Shown: piece after piece, positions 7,842 through 13,029 of the stretch
Position numbering within the stretch: the first letter of the stretch is position 1
Layout of the letters: every line of letters starts with the position of its first letter
NCBI GenBank assembly: GCA_020721745.1
Contig: DYMC01000058.1
Coordinates: forward strand, 1-13,029
Origin: Lentisphaera sp.
GTDB taxonomy: Bacteria > Verrucomicrobiota > Lentisphaeria > Victivallales > GWF2-50-93
DNA length: 13,029 nucleotides
Reading direction: 5' to 3'
The notes under the pieces: generated by a model
What the model saw: only the letters and a program-made list of their open reading frames with translations
What the model was told of the DNA's origin: nothing
Databases searched by the model: none
Made by a program: the position numbers and the translations under genes

Positions 7842-10800
7842 TCTCCTGCTCCTTTCTTTCCACGGCCAGATCGTCGGTGCTCATCTGCCCGAGGACCTTC
7901 CTGTATTCCATCGGAAGCACCTTGATGAAGTATGGCAGGCTCGACTCCCAGTTGTCCAGGATGCGTCTCGCCTTCTCGCTGCCGGTATGGAGGACGTGCA
8001 TCTCGATCATCGAGCGCAGTTCGTTCTCCTCGCGGGCGCCCGATACCAGCTCCAGGTCTATCGTGTCGAGATTGCATCGGTTGTCGAACAGCCCCGAATC
8101 GTCGTAGACATAGGCTATCCCTCCGCTCATCCCGGCCCCGAAGTTGACGCCCGTTCGCCCGAGGACGACCACGCGCCCGCCGGTCATGTATTCACAACCG
8201 TGGTCTCCGATGCCCTCGACGACCGCGCATGCGCCGCTGTTCCTGATGGCGAAGCGCTCCCCGGCCTGTCCGTTTATGTATAGTTCGCCGCTTGTCGCAC
8301 CGTATAGTATCACGTTGCCGGCTATGATGTTGTCGGAGGCCACGAATCTGGCGCCCCGGGGCGGCCTGATGACTATCCTCGCGCCCGAAAGCCCCTTTCC
8401 GACGTAGTCGTTGGCATCGCCCTCCAGGTTCAGCCGCATCCCTTTCGCTGCGAAGGCCCCGAAGCTCTGCCCGGCGGAGCCCTTGAAGTTCAGCGTGATG
8501 CTGTCCTCGGGCAGGCCCTTCAGGCCGTGGAGCCTGGCTATCCTGCCGGCTATCATCGTTCCGACGGTCCGGTGTATGTTCCTAATCGGGGAGTCTATGG
8601 ACAGCTTCGATCCCTTCTCTATCGCGTCGCCTATCTTGTCGAGGAGGCCCAGATCCAGCGCCTTCTCCAGCCCGTGGTCCTGGCTTGTCGTGCGGCGGGC
8701 CTGCTTGTTTGTGGCGCTCGAGCGCTGGAGTATGCGCGAGAGGTCAACGCCCTTCGCCTTCCAGAAGCCGACGGCGTCGTCCATCTCCAGCAGATCGTTC
8801 CTTCCAACGAGATCGTCGAGCCTCCTGGCCCCCAGGCGGGCCATGTATCCGCGAAGCTCCTCGGCCACCATTGTGAAGTAGTTCTCTACGTATTCGGGCC
8901 TGCCGCTGAAACGTTTGCGCAGCTCGGGGTCCTGCGTCGCGACCCCGACCGGACAAGTGTTGTTGTGGCACTTGCGCATCATGACGCATCCGCATACGAC
9001 CAGCGGAGCCGTGGCGAATCCGAACTCCTCCGCGCCGAGAAGCGCGGCGACAAGCACGTCGCGGCCGGTCCTTATCTGGCCGTCGGCCTGAAGCCTGACC
9101 CTGCTGCGCAGGCCGTTGAGGACGAGGGTCTGCTGGGCCTCCGCGAGACCAAGCTCCCAGGGGGCTCCCGTGTGTTTTATCGAGGAAAGGGGGGCGGCCC
9201 CGGTGCCGCCGTCGTATCCGCTGATCAATATCATGTCCGCGTGCGCCTTCGCGACCCCGGCGGCCACAGTCCCGACGCCGAACTCGGAGACCAGCTTCAC
9301 CGATATCCTGGCGTCCGGATTGGCGTTCTTCAGATCGTATATGAGCTGGGCGAGATCCTCTATCGAATAGATGTCGTGGTGCGGCGGCGGGGATATCAGC
9401 GTCACTCCGGGGGTCGAATGCCTCACCCTGGCTATCTCCTCGTTCACCTTGTGCCCGGGAAGATGCCCGCCCTCTCCCGGCTTCGCCCCCTGCGCGATCT
9501 TTATCTGCAGCTCCCTGGCGTTGACCAGATACTCGATCGTTACACCGAAGCGTCCGCTCGCCACCTGCTTCACGGCGCTGCAGCGGCTGTCGCCCCCGGG
9601 CATGGGCTTGTATCTTTCCGGATCCTCCCCGCCCTCCCCGCTGTTGCTCATCGCCTTCAGGCGGTTCATTGCGATCGCGAGGGTCTCGTGCGTCTCCCTG
9701 CTTATGGAGCCGAACGACATCGCCCCGGTTGCGAATCTTTTGACTATCTCGGAGGCCGGCTCGACCTCGTCAAGTGGAATCGCCTTCTTTGCGAACTTTA
9801 TCCTGAAAAGCCCGCGTATGGTAGATATCCTGTCCTTCTGGACATTGATCTCCTCGGCGAAGGCGTCGTATAGGTCCTTGCGATTTTCGCGGGTCGCCCG
9901 CTGGAGCAGGTTTATGCTGCGCGGCGTCCACATGTGCCTCTCCCCGTCCATCCTGAACTTGTACTGCCCTCCGCATGGAAGCACCTGCGAGTCCTCTTGA
10001 TCGGTTTGGAAGGCCGATCTATGGCGGGCGTTCGCCTCGGCGGCTATCTCTTCAAGGCCTATGCCCTCTATCCGCGTGGGAGTTCCCTCGAAATATTTGT
10101 CCACCAGCGCCTTCTGGAGCCCTATCGCCTCGAAAATCTGGGCGTTGCGGTAGCTGCGCAGGGTGGATATGCCCATCTTGGACATTATCTTCAGAAGCCC
10201 CTTGCAGAGGGCGTGGACGTAGTTGTCTATCGCCTCCACCACGAGCATCTTGCTGTCGAGCCTTCCGCCGGAAGCCATGTCGGCCAGAGTCTCGAAGGCC
10301 AGATAGGGGTTTATAGCCGACGCCCCGTATCCCAGCAGCAGGGCCATGTGCATCACCTCCCGGGCCTCGCCAGTCTTCACGATGATTCCGACACTGGTCC
10401 TGAGCCCCTTCGCAAGCAGGCGCTGGTGCACTGCGGACACCGCAAGGAGCATCGGAATTGGCGCCATGTCCGGGGGAAGCCCCTGGTCGGAGAGGATTAT
10501 CATGCGCGCGCCCTGAAGAACCTCCTTCGTCGCGCCCTCGCACAACCCCTCGAGCGCGGCGGCAAGCTCGGAAGCGCCGCCGCCGGCCTTGAACCCGGCA
10601 TGCAGCTCGCAGGACCGGAAGTCGTCCAGCGGCAGCTTGCACATGCGCTCGAGATCCTCGTTGGACAGTATCGGATGGCGCAGCTTGATCAACCTCGCGT
10701 GCCTCGGCGTCTCCGTCAATATCGAATCGGGATTGCCGATCAGCGTCATCAGCGTCATCACAAGCTCCTCGCGGGTCGGGTCTATCGGCGGATTCGTGAC

Positions 10801-12363
10801 CTGCGCGAACATCTGCTTGAAATACCAGTATAGAAGCTGGGGGTTCTCGGAGAAGACCGCCAGAGGCTGGTCTGATCCCATCGAGCCCCTCGGCTCCTGG
10901 CCGGTGCTTGCCATCGCCGAGAGAATAATCCTCTCGTCCTCCCGCGTGTAGCCGAAGAGGCGCTGGCGCATCCTGAGAGTCGCCGAATCGGCCTTCATCG
11001 GCGCGACCGAGTCGAAGAGGCCGTATATGTTTATCCTGTTCTCCTCCACCCAGCGGCGGTATGGCTGCTTCCTCGCCAGCGACATCTTTATCTCGGTGTC
11101 CTTCATCACCCGCCCCTGCACGGTGTCGACAAGAATTATCTGCCCTGGCCGCAGCGCGCCCTTCTCCCGTATCTTTTCCGGTGGAAAGTCGAGGACCCCG
11201 GTTTCCGAGGCGAAGACCATGAGGCCGTCTTCGGTGATCGTGTATCTGGCCGGGCGCAGGCCGTTGCGGTCGAGAAGCCCTCCTATGTATCTTCCATCGG
11301 TGAAGGCTATCGCGGCGGGACCGTCCCACGGCTCCATTATGCCCGCGTGATAGTCGAAGAATCCGCGAAGATCCGGCCCCATCGGATATTTTACACCCCA
11401 TCCCTGAGGAATCATCATCACCACCGAATGGTGTATCTCGCGCCCGGCCAGATGCAGCAGCTCCATCACGTTGTCCAGCGACGCCGAATCGCTGCCTCCC
11501 TCCTCGCAGACCGGCGTCAGCTTGGAGATGTCCGCGCCGAAAAGCTCCGAGCTGAGCCTTTTTTCACGGGACAGCATGTTCTTGCGGTTGCCGTTCAGCG
11601 TGTTGATTTCCCCGTTGTGGGCGAGAAGCCGGAATGGCTGCGAAAGCTTCCAGCAAGGGAAGGTGTTGGTGCTGAAACGCTGGTGAACCACCACCATCGC
11701 GCTGTCGAGAAGCTCGTCCCTGAGATCATGGAAGAACGCCGGGACCTGCGGCGCCTGCATCAGGCCCTTGTAGACTATAGTCCTGCATGAACAGCTGCAG
11801 ACGTAGAACTCCTCCAGGCTCCCCAGGGAGCCCTCCACCGTCCTCGCCCACTGCTTCCGGAAAACATAAAGCTTCCGCTCCAGAGCCGCCGCATCGCCGC
11901 CCTCCCCCCTGAGGAAGCACTGCCATATCGAGGGCATCTCGTGCCTCGCCTGCTCGCCAAGCACCGAGGGATCAACCGGAACCTCCCTCCAGCCAAGAAA
12001 CACCAGCCCCTCCTCCGGGGCGGCGGCCGCCGCGAAGTTCATGCAGCGCCTCCGCTTACCCGTCTCGCGAGGGAGAAAACACATCCCGACACCGTATGGG
12101 GCGTCCGACGGAAGAGCTATATCGAGAGCCGCGCACTCGCGCCTGAAAAAACGGTCGGGAAGCTGGAACAACAGCCCGGCCCCGTCCCCGGTGCTCTCGT
12201 CGGCCCCGGACGCCCCGCGGTGCAGCAGATTGTTCAGAACCTCTATCCCCTTGCCCACCACGTCATGGGACCTGTGGCCATCCACGTTGACCACAAAACC
12301 CACCCCGCAGGAATCATGCTCGCAGGATGGATCGTAAAGCCCCTCTGCCCTAGGCAATGCCAT
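7834..12363 (-). CDS. gltB: Glutamate synthase large (alpha) subunit
   Basis: Catalytic subunit of GOGAT: hydrolyses glutamine, channels the ammonia to 2-oxoglutarate and reduces the iminoglutarate to a second glutamate. 1509 residues from the chosen start, normal for the family (about 1480-1520). The N-terminal class II glutaminase has a short leader GLYDP..EHDSCGVGF whose Cys19 is the expected nucleophile after leader removal, with HRGASGADESTGDGAG (48-63), HQRFSTNT (227-234) and LAHNGEINTL (247-256). The FMN/synthase domain spans about 840-1210, with SGEGGEDPERY (908-918), KPGEGGHLPGHKV (961-973) and SGYDGGTGAAP (1048-1058). The [3Fe-4S] ligands are Cys1126, Cys1132 and Cys1137. A C-terminal beta-helix glycine-rich domain runs from about 1260 to 1480. 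The start at 12363 is preferred over ATG 12399: GGAG lies 7 nt upstream, homologues begin with this M..P...GLYDP pattern, and 12399 would lie upstream of the predicted sigma54 transcript start. First gene of the operon. Confidence 0.97.
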   Translation of the reverse strand: MALPRAEGLYDPSCEHDSCGVGFVVNVDGHRSHDVVGKGIEVLNNLLHRGASGADESTGDGAGLLFQLPDRFFRRECAALDIALPSDAPYGVGMCFLPRETGKRRRCMNFAAAAAPEEGLVFLGWREVPVDPSVLGEQARHEMPSIWQCFLRGEGGDAAALERKLYVFRKQWARTVEGSLGSLEEFYVCSCSCRTIVYKGLMQAPQVPAFFHDLRDELLDSAMVVVHQRFSTNTFPCWKLSQPFRLLAHNGEINTLNGNRKNMLSREKRLSSELFGADISKLTPVCEEGGSDSASLDNVMELLHLAGREIHHSVVMMIPQGWGVKYPMGPDLRGFFDYHAGIMEPWDGPAAIAFTDGRYIGGLLDRNGLRPARYTITEDGLMVFASETGVLDFPPEKIREKGALRPGQIILVDTVQGRVMKDTEIKMSLARKQPYRRWVEENRINIYGLFDSVAPMKADSATLRMRQRLFGYTREDERIILSAMASTGQEPRGSMGSDQPLAVFSENPQLLYWYFKQMFAQVTNPPIDPTREELVMTLMTLIGNPDSILTETPRHARLIKLRHPILSNEDLERMCKLPLDDFRSCELHAGFKAGGGASELAAALEGLCEGATKEVLQGARMIILSDQGLPPDMAPIPMLLAVSAVHQRLLAKGLRTSVGIIVKTGEAREVMHMALLLGYGASAINPYLAFETLADMASGGRLDSKMLVVEAIDNYVHALCKGLLKIMSKMGISTLRSYRNAQIFEAIGLQKALVDKYFEGTPTRIEGIGLEEIAAEANARHRSAFQTDQEDSQVLPCGGQYKFRMDGERHMWTPRSINLLQRATRENRKDLYDAFAEEINVQKDRISTIRGLFRIKFAKKAIPLDEVEPASEIVKRFATGAMSFGSISRETHETLAIAMNRLKAMSNSGEGGEDPERYKPMPGGDSRCSAVKQVASGRFGVTIEYLVNARELQIKIAQGAKPGEGGHLPGHKVNEEIARVRHSTPGVTLISPPPHHDIYSIEDLAQLIYDLKNANPDARISVKLVSEFGVGTVAAGVAKAHADMILISGYDGGTGAAPLSSIKHTGAPWELGLAEAQQTLVLNGLRSRVRLQADGQIRTGRDVLVAALLGAEEFGFATAPLVVCGCVMMRKCHNNTCPVGVATQDPELRKRFSGRPEYVENYFTMVAEELRGYMARLGARRLDDLVGRNDLLEMDDAVGFWKAKGVDLSRILQRSSATNKQARRTTSQDHGLEKALDLGLLDKIGDAIEKGSKLSIDSPIRNIHRTVGTMIAGRIARLHGLKGLPEDSITLNFKGSAGQSFGAFAAKGMRLNLEGDANDYVGKGLSGARIVIRPPRGARFVASDNIIAGNVILYGATSGELYINGQAGERFAIRNSGACAVVEGIGDHGCEYMTGGRVVVLGRTGVNFGAGMSGGIAYVYDDSGLFDNRCNLDTIDLELVSGAREENELRSMIEMHVLHTGSEKARRILDNWESSLPYFIKVLPMEYRKVLGQMSTDDLAVERKEQENE

Positions 12364-12399
12364 TTTATATCTCCATCTTTTACAAATGCGTAACCCCAT

Positions 12400-12416
12400 A
12401 GCAGATTAAATGCCAA
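12400..12416 (-). promoter_or_regulatory. Candidate sigma54 (-24/-12) promoter for the gltB operon
   Basis: Read on the minus strand: TTGGCATTTAATCTGCT. The GG (12414-12413) and GC (12402-12401) are separated by exactly 10 bases, the strict RpoN spacing. TTGGCA and TGCT match the known consensus TTGGCAC-N5-TTGCT, with two mismatches at informative positions. The predicted transcript start is near 12389, leaving a 26-nt leader that contains the GGAG ribosome site and the ATG at 12363. A nitrogen-linked gene behind a sigma54 promoter fits known biology, but RpoN use by this organism is not shown here. Confidence 0.5.
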
Positions 12417-12438
12417 AATTGAAGGTCTAAATGCCAAA
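12407..12438. repeat. 11-bp direct repeat pair, 21-bp period
   Basis: TAAATGCCAAA occurs at 12407-12417 and again at 12428-12438 (TTTGGCATTTA on the operon strand). The copies are perfect and start 21 bp apart, two turns of B-DNA, so a protein could bind both on one face. The gltB-proximal copy contributes the -24 half of the sigma54-like promoter; the other has no matching -12 half. They could be operator half-sites between the two promoters, or a duplicated promoter fragment. Confidence 0.5.
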
Positions 12439-12462
12439 TATTTGAAAATCAACCTCATATAA

Positions 12463-12490
12463 ATTATAATACCATCCAGCAGGATCGCAA
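12463..12490 (-). promoter_or_regulatory. Candidate sigma70 promoter for the gltB operon
   Basis: Minus-strand -10 TATAAT (12463-12468) is a perfect consensus, with a 16-bp spacer to TTGCGA (12485-12490), 4 of 6 matches to the -35 consensus. Transcription would start near 12456, giving a leader of about 93 nt that contains the direct repeats at 12407-12438. It may supply basal transcription alongside the sigma54-like element. Confidence 0.5.
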
Positions 12491-12492
12491 AA

Positions 12493-12541
12493 CGCAACAA
12501 TTTTGTCGAACAACTACATTTTTAGCGACATTTTTGTTGCG
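12493..12541. promoter_or_regulatory. Imperfect 16-bp dyad upstream of gltB (possible activator or repressor site)
   Basis: Arms CGCAACAATTTTGTCG (12493-12508) and CGACATTTTTGTTGCG (12526-12541) pair at 13 of 16 positions around a 17-bp spacer. The dyad begins 3 bp upstream of the -35 hexamer and is centred about 128 bp upstream of the predicted sigma54 start, a usual distance for enhancer-binding-protein sites. It does not match the known NtrC consensus (TGCACCA...TGGTGCA), so any binding protein is unknown. Confidence 0.35.
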
Positions 12542-12550
12542 AATTTCGCA
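12538..12550. repeat. 13-bp perfect palindrome
   Basis: TGCGAA-T-TTCGCA, overlapping the outer end of the larger dyad by four bases. The same TCGCAA word recurs as the complement of the -35 hexamer at 12485-12490, so a family of related half-sites is possible. Function unknown. Confidence 0.35.
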
Positions 12551-12569
12551 GCCTCCGCGTGGACTGTTT

Positions 12570-12657
12570 GTGCCCCTCAACTTAGCGCCATTCGGGTCTG
12601 CCCTTGGTGCCCTGGCGGTAAATCTTGGCTTTTGCGCCCTTCGAGCGCTTCGTGGCC
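12570..12657 (-). repeat. Degenerate short-unit array
   Basis: On the minus strand the stretch reads as loosely repeated units around GCnCnAAGG: GCCACGAAGC, GCTCGAAGG, GCGCAAAAG, GCACCAAGG, GCGCTAAG, with an AT-rich insert AAGATTTACC. The period drifts between about 8 and 13 bp. From general knowledge, arrays of CACGAAG- and GCCAAG-type words are scattered between genes in many environmental bacterial genomes and their role is not established. No open frame here has coding character. Confidence 0.5.
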
Positions 12658-12695
12658 GGGCATGCTGCTGCTTGCATGATATTGTTTACAGGTGG

Positions 12696-12744
12696 GGCGC
12701 GATCAAAGTTTACCCCGATTCTAATGACATCGGGGTATCGCGCC
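12696..12744. repeat. Two-tier hairpin inside the palindromic element
   Basis: Inner stem TACCCCGAT/ATCGGGGTA (12711-12719 with 12729-12737) is perfect over 9 bp with a 9-nt loop. The outer stem GGCGCGA/TCGCGCC (12696-12702 with 12738-12744) is perfect over 7 bp, joined by an 8-nt bulge on one side only. Confidence 0.55.
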
Positions 12745-12756
12745 AGTTCCGTTTTG

Positions 12757-12782
12757 GTAGGGCGCGATCGCCGTATCGCGCC
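12757..12782 (+). repeat. REP-like unit: GTAG plus GC-rich palindrome
   Basis: GTAG (12757-12760) directly precedes GGCGCGAT-CGCCGT-ATCGCGCC, a perfect 8-bp stem with 6-nt loop. A GTAG-type tetranucleotide before a GC-rich palindrome is the known signature of REP elements mobilised by RAYT (TnpA-REP) proteins. The same GGCGCGAT...ATCGCGCC arms occur in the hairpin to the left. Confidence 0.45.
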
Positions 12783-12877
12783 GATAACGGACGGCTTCCC
12801 GCCCCCTTTCAGGATCGGGATAAACTTGAGCCATCCCTGCCAGCGAATGTAAACAATACGATGAGCTCACTAGTAAA

Positions 12878-12918
12878 TCCCCCGCCCCCAGCTTGAATTT
12901 TCCCCCGCGAGAGCTTGA
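12878..12918 (+). repeat. Imperfect tandem repeat, about 23-bp period
   Basis: TCCCCCGC-n4-AGCTTGA at 12878-12896 is repeated as TCCCCCGC-n3-AGCTTGA at 12901-12918, one base shorter in the middle. It lies between the palindromic element and the short frame at the right edge. Function unknown. Confidence 0.4.
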
Positions 12919-12963
12919 TTATAAGACTAAGGACTTTCTAAATTCAAACCGAGATTAAAATAG

Positions 12964-13017
12964 ATGGCATTAAGCTGGAATGAAATAAAAGCCTCTATCG
13001 CCAAATCTGTGGGTTGA
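12964..13017 (+). pseudogene. Possible start of a truncated class I DNA methyltransferase
   Basis: The frame reads MALSWNEIKASIAKSVG and stops at TGA 13015-13017. The first nine residues resemble, from memory, the conserved N-terminus of large class I SAM-dependent DNA methyltransferases of restriction or phage-defence type (M-x-LSWNEI-[RK]). The likeness ends where an inverted repeat begins (12990), as if a coding start had been interrupted. There is no good ribosome site and the window ends 12 bases later, so this may equally be chance. Confidence 0.25.
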
Positions 13018-13025
13018 TTGAGGCT
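12990..13025 (+). terminator. Inverted repeat at the right edge, terminator- or element-end-like
   Basis: AGCCTCTATC (12990-12999) faces GATTGAGGCT (13016-13025), pairing at 9 of 10 positions around a 16-nt loop, with AAAA before and GTTT after up to the window edge. It could be an intrinsic terminator or the end of an inserted element; the window stops too early to tell. Confidence 0.3.
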
Positions 13026-13029
13026 GTTT

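Larger units (their letters stand above)
12680..12858. repeat. 179-bp concentric palindromic element (MITE/REP-like)
   Basis: Perfect 11-bp terminal inverted repeats TATTGTTTACA (12680-12690) and TGTAAACAATA (12848-12858). Nested inside are AAGTTTACCCCGAT (12706-12719) facing ATCGGGATAAACTT (12814-12827, 13 of 14), TCCGTT (12748-12753) facing AACGGA (12786-12791), and a central palindrome at 12761-12782. The midpoints of these pairs all lie within about 5 bp of 12769, so the whole stretch folds on one axis. The two ends thus resemble imperfect inverted repeats of about 40-45 bp. No transposase frame is present and no clear target-site duplication flanks it. A non-autonomous transposon relic or a structured RNA are the two best readings. 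Confidence 0.55.

Noticed and set aside
12364..12399. Upstream ATG for gltB at 12399
   Set aside because: No ribosome site, would overlap the -12 region of the sigma54-like promoter, and adds 12 residues not typical of the family. ATG 12363 has GGAG at 7 nt.
12418..12436. Second sigma54 promoter from the upstream TTTGGCATTTA copy
   Set aside because: At GG-N10 from this copy the bases are TT instead of GC, so the -12 half is missing.
12863..12874. Abutting SacI and SpeI sites (GAGCTC, ACTAGT), which look polylinker-like
   Set aside because: No other vector or linker sequence surrounds them, so two adjacent six-base palindromes by chance is the simpler reading.
12534..12896. Plus-strand open frame of 120 codons in the intergenic region
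   Set aside because: It runs straight through the degenerate array and the palindromic element, has no ribosome site and no recognisable motif; the repeat structure explains the bases better.
12564..12960. tRNA or rRNA gene
   Set aside because: No cloverleaf with T-loop GTTCRA and CCA-type acceptor pairing could be traced, and nothing resembles rRNA.
12690..12990. CRISPR array
   Set aside because: The repeats here are nested and inverted or occur only twice; there is no regular repeat-spacer periodicity.

Overview
This is a bacterial chromosomal window dominated by one minus-strand operon of five housekeeping genes, in transcription order gltB, gltD, purF, pyrG and carB (12363 down to 67). 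GltB and GltD are both full length and of the bacterial NADPH-GOGAT type. PurF is the B. subtilis-like form with a cleavable 11-residue propeptide and an Fe-S cluster. The coding part is GC-rich. I cannot place the organism; the protein style and the intergenic repeats give only a weak impression of a member of the PVC group or a similar Gram-negative lineage.

Layout: 1-66 is the short AT-rich tail behind carB, with a T-tract. From 67 to 12363 the genes are packed with every junction overlapping (gltB/gltD 8 bp, gltD/purF 4 bp ATGA, purF/pyrG 4 bp TTGA, pyrG/carB 17 bp), so translation is probably coupled throughout. From 12364 to about 12550 lies an AT-rich leader and control region. It holds a good sigma54-type -24/-12 element, a separate sigma70-type promoter, an 11-bp direct repeat at exactly 21-bp spacing and a 16-bp imperfect dyad. 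From about 12560 to 12960 there is no credible gene. This stretch holds a degenerate short-unit array, a 179-bp concentric palindromic MITE/REP-like element and a small direct repeat. The last 66 bases carry a plus-strand start that resembles the first residues of a class I DNA methyltransferase but stops after 17 codons.

The theme of the operon is glutamine nitrogen. Glutamate synthase converts glutamine plus 2-oxoglutarate into glutamate. PurF, PyrG and carbamoyl-phosphate synthase then draw on glutamine for the first purine step, the last CTP step and the first pyrimidine/arginine step. Three genes encode their own glutaminase domain (GltB, PurF, PyrG), while CarB relies on CarA, which is not in this window. 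With the sigma54-like promoter in front, the locus looks like a nitrogen-responsive module that sets glutamine demand. The genes themselves are ordinary; the unusual points are the grouping and the control/repeat region upstream.
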